This document shows positions 1 to 14,159 of a DNA stretch of 64,000 bases, in pieces. The stretch spans positions 36,613,336 to 36,677,335 of the forward strand of contig OZ038433.1 in NCBI GenBank assembly GCA_964036275.1. Reading direction: 5' to 3'. The translations under genes and the position numbers were made by a program. Every line of letters begins with the position of its first letter. The first letter of the stretch is position 1. This DNA is from Litoditis marina. Its lineage: Eukaryota; Nematoda; Chromadorea; Rhabditida; Rhabditidae. A model generated the notes under the pieces. The model worked only from the letters and a program-made list of their open reading frames with translations. It ran no database searches and was not told the origin of the DNA.

Positions 1-3000
1 TTTTCATGTTTTTTTCTCGTTACTATTCTTTGTGTGGAATAGTTTAGACTCGGTTTACTATGTCTCAGGTTTACCCAACGCGAGATCGACTGAACTTGTC
101 AAACATTGTAGTGATGTTCTGGAATTAGAATTGGACCGCGTTACCAGAAACTAACTGTTGTAAAGTGAACAAAATAGTTATTTTTGAGTGTTTTTTATCC
201 AACTTTCAATCCAATTAAAGAATCCTATTATGTTTGTTGACGGTTCGAAACCCATGTCTGATTGTGAAACGGGCTTAATTCGATCATTGACCGTCTGCGC
301 TGATTTTTTCGTAGCGCAAAAGGATGTGTTTGTGTATCTGGATGAAGTTTGCGACAAACTACAAAATAGCACAAACTATGATTTCAAGCTGGAAGTAGTT
401 CAAAAAAAACATTCCGAAATTAGAAATTCAAATAGGACATTTCTAAGTGCATGTTTGTTAAAACCTTTCAAACGGTATGAAGAAACTAGCAACATTTTGG
501 AAAGTAACTCGCAACCCCGCAACCCCCGAGTGAAAACGGCCAGCTACGCCCAAACTGTTTCAATAATAACATTTGTCAGTTAAACTTTCTAGTGCTGTTT
601 GTAAGTCAATGAATCAAGTATTGTATGAATAGGACTTGGTTTTCAGTCTCGAGACAGGTTTTTAGTGCATCTCAGAGAACACCAGACACTTTGAATGATA
701 CTGTGAAACGGTGTACTTTCGACATCAACCGCACAAACAACAGCTAGAGATAACTGAGAATGATTCGTTGTGAATTTGATCATAACCATGAAACTTGACG
801 AGAAAAAGACAATATTGAATCGTGTTCATCAAGTTTGTGAGACATTGGATGCTACAATAGAGTTAGATCAAATTTTTGTTCTGATCCCCCAATACGGAAT
901 TCAATATTTTAAAAGCTGTAAACTTTTTGGCAGCTAATAATTATAATCGAACATATTTTTTTTCCAATTTATTTTACGTTTCTGCCACGAAATGCAACTT
1001 ATTTCAATGTATTTTTTTGTGGACTTTCTCTGATCAGTGTGATCTTTCATCACGTGTGTTGCTCATCTGTATTATTTGTGAGTATAGATAATATGTGGAA
1101 TGACCGACATAAAATTGTTGGGGTTGTACTGACCTGTTCAATAGGGTTGCGCGCTAGCGTCGTTAGCACGGGTAGAAGTAATAAGGTGGCCAACATAACT
1201 GAAATGAATAACATTCGGTTAATACGGTATCAGAACCAGCACAGTTGAAGTTATGAGAATGCCCAAAGATACATATGGTTTTTGTTGAACATGTAACTGA
1301 AAACTGTCTCTCTCGATAACTCAAAGAAAGATAGAAAACTGGAAACTAATAAGGAATAATATCTAGAATTCATCTTAAGAGAAGTGAAACATTGATGCGG
1401 AAATGACGGACAAGGATAGAAAGCCTCAAGATGTGTATAGAAACCAGCACAGATTGAATGTGTGGTCGGTCTTGGAGGTCAAGGTACATTATATTTTGCA
1501 GAACTAGAGACAAGTTCAAAACCGCCGAGAAACGCATTGACATTGTGGAAGTTGAGTGATGAAGGGATGGGGAACAGTATAAGTCTTCTTCTTCGAAGCC
1601 CCGCCCACAAGAAAACAGGTAGACGGAAAGTAGACAAAACCATGACGAATACGGTTCAGAGACACAATACAGCCAGATATAGACCGCCGGGAAAAGCAAC
1701 ATCAAAAGAGTAAACAAAAATAGTTTTGATCCAATCCCAAATAACCTTTACATCCTCATCTGTGTAACGTGTTTCGATGCAGTTACCTTTTTACTTATGT
1801 AATGTGTAATTACTGGAATACATTTAATTGCTTTGGCTGGTTTATCTAGTTCTGATGAAGTAATCGAGTCAGATACCACCATTGATATGTATTGAATAAT
1901 TTTATGAAAATAATTTTATAAATATTTCCATCAGACCCAAAATTCTACGTTCACACGGAGGGGTCATATCATTCAAACACTCGGTCACACATGATTTCAT
2001 TTCTGTAAGGTTTTGTAGTTGTGTTGTGTGGTGTTGTGAATGATGACAATACAACATTCCACGGAAGACATGAATCGGAACATGATCGACAAAAAAGAAA
2101 AGCGAGAGAGCGAATGATTTTCGAACAGCCACACCTTCGGCTGATCCGAGGGATTTCTGGAAAAATAAGAAAGGTATCTTCTCTATGCGTCATGTATTTT
2201 CACATTTTCACACTGCGTTATCTGAATGTTTCATGTTTTATTATTGTTGTCATGAAAAGTTTCAAGTTGCATTCGTCACTTCAAAATATTTCATAGAAGT
2301 GCTCCTTGACCGATCTTCAACCATTTTGGTCTTTGGATATTTTGAGGTAATCGTGGCCCCAAATGAGCGGCAGGCGGCAACGATCCCATGATGCTTCTCC
2401 AACAGGGCTCCGAGTGGTCTCCACCAGGTCATCATTCCAGCATAATTTCAGACGGCCACGGGATCTCTTTCTGTGGTTCGGAAACCGTCGTAACAATCCA
2501 CGATCAACGAGAATCAGGCAATGTCAGTTGTTCAGACAGATTCATCGAAAACCTTTTTATACTGTGCTTGTTCTATCTGTTTTCAGTTTTATCTCACCCA
2601 CAACGCAAGTCTCGACGATGAATACAAACCCTTACAGAACAATTTCTCTCAGAATGGGGAATTTTTCCTGAACAGTATTCGGTCCCACACTCTTTATATT
2701 CCGCTAGTACTGCAGCTCGCTCAAAAACATATTTATGCAAAATTATATAAGACCAAATTAACTGGAGTTTTGAACGTATATTCATAAGAACGTATATCAG
2801 TGGGTTGCCATGACCTACAACGTATTGGTATGGAACGCATTGAAAATCTCCAAACGTTCCGCACACACATTCAAATAGCGCGGATTTACCAAAATTAGGA
2901 ATTTGCACGTACACATTGCTTTCACCAAACTGCATTCTCTCTTCTTTTTTGGTTCAGTTCAGTAGGAATCAAAAAGTTTTGTCATGGTTCCGATTCGGAA

Positions 3001-4112
3001 TCATGTGAAAAATGTGAATAGTCACGTAGGCTATCCCCGTCTGTCAATTCAGTTGTGATTTTCTGTTGTCGTCTGCAGTGTCTGACTGCAAACTACAGTT
3101 TGGCACACAATTGTCCTCCTCACCGGCGCATGTCAAGAAAAAGAAAACACATCTAGAAATTACTGAATGATCTTCGCATTAACTCAAACTCACGATAGGC
3201 AAGACTCCGTGAACTACGCAGTGTTGTGAAAACGTGTATACCGTGTTTTTGCAGAATGGAAGTGTGTTTGTACATCATCTAGAGTCCAGCAGTACTAGTA
3301 AATATAAATCTCAGAAGATAATCTCCCGAATTTCCTTCAGTATGAGGTTCGTTCAGTACCATCCAAATTATATTTGCAACTATTCGATAACTGGAAAAAT
3401 CACATGTATCCGACTAAGATAATAGAGTGAAACTACAAGAAACTAATATTTATTATAAAGGTTACTGGTCGGTTTTTCCAACATCAAGTATACCTACTCT
3501 AAAAATACTCCAGCTCTTTCTTCTGTGTATTTTCATGTTTAAGGTGAGCTACTCCGCAAGTTTTTTGTCTGTTACCGCCTTATGCTGTCTCGATTGTTCG
3601 CTTGTTGACAAAATGATGTAATTTGACCTTGGCGAAATAGTTCGAACATGGGTTTCACGATGAACTATCGCAAAATATCACACAATCAAAGAAGAAAACT
3701 TTATTATATTATACAATAATCTAGACAATTTCAAATAACTCAATTAATAGTAGATATGATAACACAAGATCAATGTGAGACCCGAAAAGCAAAAGGCCGA
3801 GCAGATAATGATATGAACAGTGGTTGCATTTTTTTCAAGTTTTTCATTTTTTTGCAAATGACTAGAACCACACAAAATAGGAAAAACAACTGGAAGCTCG
3901 CAAAAAAAACACGAGAGTTACGAAGATCGAAGAATAGTTCTGACACTTAATGTTAATGATAAATAATTTGTATCGTTTTTCACGTGAACTCGTTTCCTCA
4001 CGTTATGCAGGAAAACGTGTAACTATCTAGTGCAATTTAAGCTTTCTTCGATCTTCATTAAACACAAAAAGATCACCATAATATGTTGTATTTTCCGTAC
4101 TCCGAATACCAA
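1..4112. other. Region without a confident gene
   Basis: Four kilobases with only short open frames. The stretch 2020-2530 is richer in G+C than its surroundings and has open frames on both strands (for example a plus-strand frame from 2021 to about 2160). No frame joins into a consistent spliced product and I recognise no family. A 40-codon frame at 625-747 and a 49-codon frame at 788-937 exist, both without recognisable domains. The region may hold 3' or regulatory sequence for the minus-strand gene ending at 4113, or decayed coding fragments. Confidence 0.5.
188..583 (+). CDS. Unrecognised open reading frame, 131 codons
   Basis: An uninterrupted frame of 131 codons. Residues in the middle (around VFVYLDEVCDKLQ) look like an amphipathic helix, and the tail is rich in Asn, Ser and Arg. 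There is no signal peptide, membrane segment or domain that I recognise. A 49-codon frame at 788-937 contains a loosely similar stretch (VHQVCETLD), so the two could be degenerate copies of one exon. A chance frame in AT-rich DNA is as likely as a real gene, and no splice model connects it to a neighbour. Confidence 0.18.
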   Translation: MFFIQLSIQLKNPIMFVDGSKPMSDCETGLIRSLTVCADFFVAQKDVFVYLDEVCDKLQNSTNYDFKLEVVQKKHSEIRNSNRTFLSACLLKPFKRYEETSNILESNSQPRNPRVKTASYAQTVSIITFVS

Positions 4113-7100
4113 CTACTCTTCATCTCCAAACCAGGTATGTTTATCCAAAAGTACCACTTGTCCCGCACCGCTGGTCAGGATAAGTCCATTGGCGAACCAT
4201 CCAGCTTTGGTGGCCTCTCGGCTTTTACGCATCAAACGACCAACAGCGGCGTCCTGCAATGAAACCATATAAGACGAAAATATTTAAATTGTTTGATAGG
4301 AATACACATGTTGTATTCTAAACTAATACGAGAACTTGGTGGGATAAAACTACAAAAACAGACAACGAGAGCTATAGCGTTTCCTGGAGTAATTTATGAC
4401 TGACCACTACACAACCAACTAGCTGGCACTTCTCTAGTAATGTTCTTTCAACACAAAAAAACGTTTTCGAACAAAACGCGAGAGATTATTTGGTCTGTGA
4501 TTTTCCTGGTGAGTTCAAAGTCCAAACGCGCAGAATAGATGCAGACACGATTTTGTCGCATAAATCATTCCACACAAGAAACAAAAGCGAAACTAAAAGA
4601 AGGTACAGTTGTTCTAGAGTAAAACTTTTTAGTGAGGTAGCACGCTGAGGTTTACTTTTAACCCTTCTGAGAATATATATTCTAGCCCTTGATTAACCTT
4701 TGAAACATTGCTCTCTAATTTTTAGAAGAAAACAATTAGAAAGGAGTTCACTTGAATTCGGTTTCACTCCGGAAGTGCACGTTATTCGCCAAACAGTCAT
4801 CATTCTGTGTTTTGTTCTCAAACACGACAATGCAACCCCATAAACCACTTTCAGTGGCTGTATTGATGATTCAGACTTGGAGAAGGTTGTGCTTCTTCAC
4901 TGCTTTTCATAAACAGCTGGATGCATGGTGAAGGAGTATGAAAGTAGCAAAACTCAAAAGTCTTTCGTCGTGCACATGCCTATTGGTTGAATTCGAAATA
5001 GAATTACGTATGCTTGTTACCACATTTTCGGTGCATCTTCTTGCAACTGTCTAAGTAGGAAAGTGCCACTCAATATTTCTAAAACTGAGAAAGGGAAAAC
5101 GAACCTGTCTTTCTTGAGAACAGTCCTCCAGCTTCAGTTTGATGTTCCTGGCAGAGTCTTTGGCTAGATGAAGCCAGTAACTGAGCACACGAGCAGTGTC
5201 AGACACCGTACCTCTGTTGATGTGGATCACCTGAAGGGTAGGATACTTAAACAAAATGTACTCGAAAACCCTCGAGACTTTTTTTGTTTCTTCCGAAAAA
5301 CTATTTTGTCTAAACTATAAAGAGTTTCTCACTTCTCGAAACTATAACGAATTCGAAAAACGCAATAGTTTCATTTGTCTGTAGGTAAACTTCCGGAACT
5401 GTGAATTTCACGAATGCTCACCTCGAGTACGCCGCTGCTCGGAAGACTTTCCAGGATTTGTAGAAGAGCTGTTCGAGTAAGAGAATCCTCCACACTGAAG
5501 CCACTGTCTAGCTGAAAAAACAAAAGGTTGCTTTCTCACAAAGTTCTGACGTGTTTTCTTGCGGTATGAACATCGCTCTCCCGCACTTCACTTAAACATC
5601 AGAGCGCGTTGAATATCAGCGCGTCCAAACGAGAGTTCAGAAAAAAAATTCAATCCTAAAAACGAAGTATTTGACTTTCAGAACAATCGCCAGTGTACGA
5701 ACTATCGATTTCCTCCACTTGAAAGAGCCAATGCAAGCATAGCAGGTTCAAGTGCACACGATTCTCGTATTTTGACCTACTGTATTTCGAGGTTCGCTTC
5801 AAACTTTAAAAAAAAACAGCAACACAAATAAGTCGACAGCAGAACATGGAAACTGAGCTTAGCAACGTTTTCAATCACAAACCTGTATGAGAAGACTCTG
5901 CAGTTTGCTGAGGATTCGTGCGGCCTTCGGATGAGTGTAGACGGTGGGTGGCAACATGTCCGCCACTACCGCCAGCTCGACGAGACAGCTGCTGTCAGCT
6001 ACTCGGAACAGGTCGGAGGGCTGCAGGTCGGCCACTCCGGTGATAATTATCGAACTGCAAAATACCGAATTAAAATAATTGTGAAAACAAGTTGAAAAGG
6101 CTATCATTGAAAATTAACCTGGAAAAACGTTAAAGACATTCTTCGAAATGCTTTCTTCTGCAAACACGAAAAAAACGATTTTCTCGTAGAACAATTTTTT
6201 CTATCAATGTGTGAAACTTATTTTGGAACCCGGATTCCTACCTAAGTTCTTTCTTCTCGAGTGCTTCCACAATATATTTTCGGCTCCACCGGTCCACCTT
6301 ACAGGGCTCGTACTGGATCTGATGCAGCGAGTAGCACTGGGAAATGACAGACCACAGACGAACTGACTCTTCCTGGAATTGGTGAATAAACAAACTACAC
6401 AACTCAAATCAATATTGTTCAATTGAGCATTCAATGAATACATTTGAGATCAGTTCAGCTTTCTATTAAGATTGTGATCTCATTCCTTCACATCTGAAAA
6501 CTGATGAAAAACAAAAACAAAAAGCACTTTCGCTAGACTGATTTTATAGACTTTTATATAATTAACAATAACTGTTTTCTGAAGTCATTGCAGAATGCTG
6601 CAGAATCGAAAGTGTGGCACAAACCTCATTTGTTGCTCTACAGTGACGGAATCGAACTGCCTGAATGTTTTTCCGGGCGAGCTGGATTAGCGACGTAATC
6701 TGAAAATTGTGGACTAAGTTACTCGTGTTGAACTTCAAACTAAATCAGGAATGTGTGAAGACGACGTTTTATTGAATCAGCCGAAACCAGACAAAAAATT
6801 AAGGAAAGGAAGCGAAGACTAAAAACAGGTTTGGTCGACTAGATAGAAGCGACCGGGACGGACGTTCTATGGACAATTGAGTGTTACTGAACCAAACCTG
6901 TTCCTAATTTTGTTGAAATTTCCAAACTTCACTAGAAACAATTCCAAAGCATATGTTTAACTTACAGCATCCATTTCGTGACTTCTTCCACTGCCCACAA
7001 CGGTCAGCTGCTCGATGTGGAATCTGCAAATTTACCCACTTTCATCAAACATAATTCCGCTCATTCACAACCTTTTCATGTTTGTCAATTGTTTTCTATG

Positions 7101-9274
7101 AAATTCGTGAATCTGTCTTCTTCGCAGCTCGCAGTTTTCCTTTCCGCGCAAACATTTGGTTTAATTCTGGAAACCATTTAGCGTGAACTAACCAAATTAA
7201 GTTATTTTTATCTTGGCTCGTATAAAAACACGTTGTATTACAAAATTAGACATTTTGGCTGAGACTGATCAAACTAAAACTGAGTATCCTAACTTTTGCA
7301 GAGTTCGTGGAGTTAAAAGTTGTAGCTGAGTCACTTCTAGTCGAAGTTCATTTCGCTCATTTTTAGCTCACCTCTTTCTGTTTCCGTTCTCGTTTAGGTT
7401 CAAGTAGTAGTCAACAATCAGCTGTGCGATATGGGCATTCGATTCCGTCTCCAACCAAAACTGACAGATTCCGGATATGCGCGCCACTGAAAAATATTAT
7501 TTATAGGCTACTCATACTATTTGTTCGTGAACAACCCGTAAACAGTCTATAAAAGGGAGAACCCAAAGTTGACCAACGTTTATCTCATTTACTTGTGTTC
7601 AAGTGTTCCTTGACTTCTCATCCAGAACTGAAATCGCAATTTGTTTCAAATGACGATAATTCTCATACAAAAGACAGGTGCTAATTATGCTCATTGAACT
7701 TCTGTCCTATAACATTTAAACGGCACAACAACTTGGTGATTCGAAGCAGGTGAAAATTTCCATGAGAACTTAACAATAGGCAGGTGAACTAACTGAATCA
7801 CGAAAATGAAACAGCAACTCACGAAGTCGATTGATAACGATGTGCGAGAAAGTCTGGTTGAACACAATCTTCTCACTGGATACGGTGCAGCCGGGACAAT
7901 CACTGAGAATGTGACCTGTAACCCAAAGTTTGAAGTACTAGTGGTCTTTTTCGACGAAATCGCAGTATACGCACTCCATTACTGAACAACAACATGAGAA
8001 TTGATTTGACCCGATTACAAAATCATTTCCAATGAAAAAAGAACTGCAGATTGTAGGCAGATAAAAACAGATTACACTTCATTCTGCAGAAGCTTCTAGT
8101 CTCTTTGTTCTCGTTTCACTCTTTGTTCTCGTTTCAAGTGAATTCAGCAATATTCAGCAAAAAACTAACCCGCGATGAGTTCCAAGCTGTCCGAAAACAA
8201 CTCAAAACTTCCTGTTTTGTCGACACGAATCATCAAGAATGGAATAATTAACGGCATTCTATCAACCAAATTCTCAGTTCGATGAGAAAGCTGGAATTAT
8301 TCATATTTTCGGTAATAATTGATAGGATATTGCGTATTTTTCAAGCTGTAAGAAAACGTCATTTTTCCGAGTAGTAATTGACACTGGCCGTTGGTCGAGC
8401 ATCTCCAATTATACAAACTCTCGAAAAATTTAAAATCTGCACGGGATATCATATATTAAAATGTTCCTAAGACAGGTGACAATGTAATGAGAAAATTCAT
8501 CACAGACTCATTTAATTTTTTAACTATGCTGCTAGCTCGTGTTCACCAGCTGAAAGTGATCTTTTCTAAATGAAACTGATTAGTCGTATAAAAGTTCTCG
8601 GCAACACCTTTTCGACATAGAAAACTTGTTCAATTCACTCCAACAAAGTGTTGATGCACTGGGAAATTACGAACTTGCTTGATGGGTTGAATAGACTGTA
8701 ATTGACACCGAAATAAAACATTTTGAAGTTGCGTACCAATCCCATTCTCATGCGATCGTCCAGAGGCAACTTGGAGAAAATGGCCTCCAGCACTGGCTCG
8801 TCCAAACGAACCGGCTCCAGGTGACGGTGCAGCTGAAATCGGATTCAATGGTGGAACAATTATATGTTTATACTGCTCGTCATTTCTACGTCTACACCTA
8901 CAGTATGCAGTTTTGTTTGTAGTTTTCAAGTTTCGTAAAGAAATGGGAAAACCATGTTTTTCAACACCTGTTTTTAAAAGGAACAAACTCTGTCATTGTT
9001 CAATTAACGCTGTTATTTTCCTTTCCTCACTCATCCTATTATGCTGAATCGAACTGCGGAATAGACTTTTCGAAGTTCTACTGTAAATGTGCATGTGTGT
9101 GAATCAAAGTAACTATTGGTTTTAATTTTGCATGCATCACAAAACTTCAGAACTTCCCTGCATAAGTCATTATTTACCAACCTTGTTGGCGACAACGGCT
9201 ATTCTTCGTTGGCAGCGAGCCAATCCTCTCTTCGCCAGACCGACTAACGAACGACGAGACAAAGGAGAATCCAT
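4113..9274 (-). CDS. F-box-like protein, 12 exons, 436 aa
   Basis: Exons on the minus strand: 9274-9182, 8832-8737, 8290-8170, 7915-7823, 7486-7372, 7023-6966, 6699-6625, 6372-6242, 6054-5883, 5511-5422, 5230-5105 and 4253-4113. Every junction is GT-AG and the phase is continuous, giving 1311 nt from ATG to TAG. Residues about 40-70 (EPVLEAIFSKLPLDDRMRMG and following) fit an F-box: a leucine-rich helix, then LPLDDR, then a hydrophobic helix. An F-box would bind a Skp1-type protein and make this an SCF ubiquitin-ligase substrate adaptor in cytosol or nucleus. The rest has irregular leucine-rich strands and helices, suggestive of a nematode FTH- or LRR-type recognition domain, but I cannot assign one. 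The C-terminus is acidic (FGDEE). A CAG acceptor directly precedes the ATG, which supports this start. Exon structure is firm; the function is inferred from one short motif. Confidence 0.8.
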
Positions 9275-9281
9275 CTGGAAG
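9265..9281 (-). promoter_or_regulatory. Splice acceptor at the start codon (probable trans-splice site)
   Basis: On the minus strand CTTCCAG sits immediately before the ATG at 9274. It is a consensus 3' splice site with no coding exon upstream, so it is either an SL trans-splice acceptor or the end of a 5'-UTR intron. Confidence 0.55.
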
Positions 9282-9838
9282 CATCGAAATTGCAAAAGTA
9301 CGAAACTAGGGCTTATTCTGAGAATAGTTGCACAACGTACAATAACGAGAAAGAACAAAAACGATTTAAATCAGGATTGTGAGCCACGATTAGATGATAA
9401 GTATCAAGAACAGAATTGAAGTTATCTTGGAACATAGTTTGTTTGTACTCCATGATGAAGATTAGGGTCACTGTGAACAAGTTAGATGTGTGTTGATTGG
9501 ATTTGCAATGGTAGTTACTCTTAGGCGGTAAGAGGTCAGAACCATCATTCCCTGGTGATAATGAGTTCGAGCGAGAGAGGGTGACATTTTTTATGGCGTT
9601 TGAGGTGAGGCTCACTCCACAGCAGAGTGTCAATTGCCATCAGCTAACATATTCAAATATGCATCGTAAAACATGAATCGCGGGCATGATGCGGCCTACG
9701 TAACAAGAGCTGCTTTTGAATAATATAGTCCCTCAATGAGGTTAGAAAAAAATGTTTGATCCACGTTTCAAAACAAAAACCTAAGCACAATTTGAATATT
9801 ATGAAATTGATGATGTTATGGGACACAAAAACTTCGAG

Positions 9839-9911
9839 CAAAGGAGAGAGAGAGAGGAAGAGAGAGAGAAAGAGAGACAAACGATAAAAGCGAGGGATAT
9901 AGAGAAAGAGA
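9839..9911. repeat. GA-rich microsatellite
   Basis: Imperfect GA/GAGA tract (CT on the other strand). Open frames read through it on the minus strand as low-complexity Leu/Ser peptides and should not be treated as proteins. Confidence 0.85.
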
Positions 9912-10689
9912 ACAATGAGATGAAACGATTACTACTCTACGCTAATCTTCAGAATGTTACAACGTTAACGAACTGAGAACTTTTTGGTATCACAAGTTTG
10001 ATAATTCCCTGTGAACCGTTTGTACTTAGAGGTCGCGATCATTTTTTTAGACTGACGACAAATTGCAAGGGTTGAGGTCACTCTTGACAAACTACAACAC
10101 TCGCAGAACATTTTCAAATGAATTTCTTCCAGAAACGGTTTCCATGATTATAAATATGGTAAGATGTATGTATTTTGTACATGGACTGTCTCTGCTAGGG
10201 CCACGTTTATGTGATTGATATGCAAATTATAGCGACTTTCTGCATAAACTGCGGTTTTGAAGTTGTAGCACACTATAACTACATACCAGGGAGAAAAAAT
10301 GTGTCAATTGAAACTATATCTATCTCCGTTCCTACGCAAACGTCTACAATATGCATTAGAACGTTCATTGACTGTTTATGATGATAATAGAACGTTCATG
10401 CTAAACGTTCCTAACGCATTTAGTGATGAGAGGGGATATCGAAGAATTAAACTGAAAGTTTTTAAATGGCACAATAGGAGTCTACGTAATGATGAGAGTC
10501 ACTATAATTGGACTGTCAACTACACCAAGCAAAACGATTTTATAAGAGAGTATAAATGCAGAAAACATATTTTACTAATAATTGATTGTCATTAGTTATC
10601 AGTTGTTCACTAGTAGTTATGCGCAAGAGAATCGGGAATACTCTAAAAACATGCCGTTTTCACGTAAACGTTGACATGAGAAATAGTGC

Positions 10690-10750
10690 GAGAGAGATAA
10701 AGAGAGAGAGAGAGAGAGTTGGAAAGAGAGGGGGGAGAAGGGAGAAGTAG
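10690..10750. repeat. GA-rich microsatellite
   Basis: GAGAGA runs followed by a G-rich stretch (gggggagaagggag). Simple-sequence DNA with no coding meaning. Confidence 0.8.
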
Positions 10751-11915
10751 AGTGACAACTAAACTCCAGAGTTAATGTGTCCTCAATGAATAACGATGAT
10801 TAGAATGAATATGCATGAATGTGTTAGTTATTATATATCTCTGAGAGATGTCTCCAGGCCAGGCCACGCCCCTCTGAATCTGTAATTTTGACGTGTCCCA
10901 TGGTAATTTCATGGAAATGACATACTTGATGAGAAAGAGGCCAGAAATGATTAAAAGATTTTCATGTTCTGATGACGTAGGTCAAATTAAGCCAATATTG
11001 CTAGATGAATACAAGGATATGCGAAAATGAAAACGGGAAAACAAAAAGTTAATCCCAGTGTTTTGTTCGGAAATAAAAACCTTTTATTTGGTATAACTGA
11101 AAACATGTTTCTCACACTGTTATTGCTCATTTGGGGTGAAAGTTTGATCAGCCGTACATACCAAATGTTGCCGTTTTCGATCTCCCTGACACATCTTCCA
11201 TTCTAGTCACATTAAAAAGAGATATACTGACTATAGTACAGTACTATGTTAACTAGGGAGAATTCTAAGTTCTCATGGTGTATGATTCTCGACGAAATGA
11301 CATATGCAACTGAAATATGCTAATTTTTTCGTTCACAATAACTTCATTTAACAAAGCCTCCAGTAATCACACATTTTATTCCTTTCATGATGTTACAGAC
11401 GTTGGTTGGTTTTCTAGGCTGATTTATTCCCGTCTGGAAAGTTCAAGGTTCCAATATAATTAGCAGTTCTGAGAGCCGTCTCTTTTCCCAGCCAGTTTGC
11501 GTGAGACAACTCGTAATTGCACTTGTTTCACTATGCACATTAATTGAGAAAACATGCGCCTGACCGATAATTACCCTGTGCGGTAACATGGGAACAAGTT
11601 GGAGTGCACACGTAGAAATGTTAGCGGTTGATGGATGACGGATTTAAAGGATGGGAGATCAAAACCAATCAACAAATTCAGTGAGAAGCTGGTAGCAATT
11701 AGTCTACAGTTGCGAAAACGTAAATATTATGTTCTCAGATTCTGATAGTTACTGCCGTTACAGCTTGTCGAAAACGTGTGAGAGTTCGAGTTGTAGACAA
11801 AAACGTGTATCGTTGACAAATAAAAAATCAAAGACTATGTGATTTCTAATCCGGCTTGAATTTGAGAACCGTCCACTGCTCTAGCTGAGGTTCTCAGGGT
11901 ACCACCCAGTCTGAT

Positions 11916-12122
11916 TCACCTTCCAAAAGAAGGGAATTCTCGTGTTGTGTCCTTCCGCTTTTTGTCGAGTTGCGCAAGAAATTCAAACTGCGCGGCAGTG
12001 GAGACAATGCCAATTTGTTTCCCACGCGGGCAAAGTTGCAACATGCGGGTCTTCTTGGAGACATAGAGGTTGATGAATGGGTGGGGGTAGAGATGACGAT
12101 TTATCGGTATAGTATTTTTCAC
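11916..12122 (-). CDS. Possible isolated exon, unrecognised
   Basis: A 68-codon minus-strand frame. Its second half (around RMLQLCPRGKQIGIV to FLAQLDKKRKDTTREF) uses more G+C-rich codons than the flanks and reads like soluble protein. The first third is AT-rich and less convincing. No matching exon is visible on either side, and I recognise no family. It could be a degraded exon or an unspliced single-exon remnant. Confidence 0.2.
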   Translation of the reverse strand: MKNTIPINRHLYPHPFINLYVSKKTRMLQLCPRGKQIGIVSTAAQFEFLAQLDKKRKDTTREFPSFGR

Positions 12123-12414
12123 TCATTATAAGACTTCTACAATATGAATACACTACCTTCAGCTCGTTTCCATTATGTAAATGCTACTGAAAAGGTTCAC
12201 AGTTTTTGCACTGGGTTTTCTTCTTTTAATCAAGAAGTGAGAAAGAAATTGTGGCTCAGTGAGAAAGAATGTGGAAGACTAACTTTTTTCAGCAGCTAGA
12301 GAGTTTGAGATGCACTTTCTCTTCAACGGCGATTAATTTCCGGAAAACGTCCAAAAGGCAATTTTGTTAGAAACAGAAAGAAGGGGAGCAAAGAAATGAG
12401 GGACAAAAAGATAT

Positions 12415-12525
12415 AGATAAAGAGAAAGAAAAATCGAGATTTAGCGAAACAGAAAGCGCCCGAGAGACAAAAGTGGATAGATAGAGAGTTAGAGAGCGAT
12501 AGAGATAGAGAGAGGGGGTGAGATG
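12415..12525. repeat. GA/GATA-rich low-complexity tract
   Basis: A run of AGAGAGA, GATAGA and GAAAGA words. The minus-strand frames across it translate to Leu/Ser/Phe-rich low-complexity peptide and are artefacts. Confidence 0.75.
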
Positions 12526-14159
12526 GAAGAGAGAAGTCGGTAACTGGAGAGGTTGATGTTTCACACGCGAAAATCACAGATACAGTGATAAAAGAGCATT
12601 CCTAGAAAGCCGCTCATTCCCAATTCCTCTTATGTCGTGGTGGAATAACAATGAGGTCGCTCTCGAGCAACGTCGTAAAAACATCTCCATTGCTTTTTCG
12701 TCTCTCTGTCAGCGAAAAAAAAGAGGACAGAAAGATAACTGAATTGAATACTCACAACTTTTCAACCAAGTGCGGAGAAGAAGTAAATAGTAGATTATTG
12801 AGAGAGAACAACAGCATAGTTGAAAGTGATTATCAAATCTATTTTTGAACTTGAGCTGATAAAGAAGTACACGCAACATCTTGAGCTCAACATTGCATGT
12901 TATGTAATACTGAAATTTGAATGAGCGAGCATTGTTGAAATAGAGAACTGCCATTGATGAGAGTGTTTGAATTGTGTTGAATGTAATCATGTTGCGAACA
13001 TCGTGAATTCAATGACGCATGCACAACTTATGAGCGGTCACAGACCGCGACAAAAGATAAACGTGATGTGGTAGAATGAACAAACCAAAGTTTGATCTAC
13101 AATAGTGAACGTAAACACGATTGGGTGAAACAATAATTTTTGGTAAACGTTTTTCCTATTTTGTGCACAATGACCGTACGATTAATTACTCACAGAACAA
13201 CATTAAAATGGTCCGAATTGTCAATTATGAGCTACTGTACAATGGAAGAAAGTTTTTTTTTTGAAAAATTCGATTCTGGTAAAATACTTTTTTAGAACCA
13301 CTTGCTGGCTTCTATTTAGGGCAGACGGGCGCCAGAGTACCGGGCCAGGCACGGCAAAAAAGTAGATACGATGAGAAATGAGGATTTAGCGTACACAAAT
13401 GGTGTCGCTTTTGATGGCACAATTCATTGCAAACAGATGCGAGTTGGTTGCTTTTTGGAGGGAATTAATTATGATAGGAAATGAATGCAGATCTCGTGTG
13501 TTTGACATGTTTGAGCTATTTTGCAGTCTCGTCATCCATTTCCCCATATTCCCATATATGAAACAGTTAAAATCATTGGCGAATTTGAGAGAGCCGTTTT
13601 GTTCTAAAAAGGTGACAATTCTCAAAATGACTATTGGACACTGAAAAAATCGAAAATGCTATTAATTTCAGGATCTGACATAATGAAAGGGTCGCTATAG
13701 AAGAAGTGGGAAGACACAGTCATGCCGGGTATATGATAGAATCGTCTTGAAATTTCATGCGTTTTAGCGCAACTTAAAATCCATTATATTTTCACGGACG
13801 AAACTTATCATATGTTTATGAATCAATTGAACATCTTGAATTCTCTAGTTTTTTTTTCAAAAATAGCCATTTATTTCGTGTATTCCGTTTGAAGTTGTCG
13901 GGGTAGGTGGTGCAAACGGAAAAAAGAACTGTGGTAACAGTTACCGTAACCAATAGAAATAAGTGTCAAAGGAACGATAAACCAACACGCCAGACTCAAT
14001 TGGGCTTGAAATCGAGTGACATTGAATCAAAACTTTGATTTGAAAAATCAGCTATGGAAGGAGCACACAGAACAATGTACTAAAAACCAAGTGCTCTATA
14101 TCTCTCAAAACATATACCCCAATATTAACTATTCAAATTAACTTTTTTGGCTGAAATGT

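Noticed and set aside
2021..2671. Plus-strand gene fragment at 2.0-2.7 kb
   Set aside because: Open frames switch phase every 100-150 bp on both strands, and I could not build a consistent splice model or recognise a family.
12323..12577. Leu/Ser/Phe-rich frames on the minus strand near 12.4 kb
   Set aside because: GA-rich low-complexity DNA with overlapping frames; no splice or domain support.
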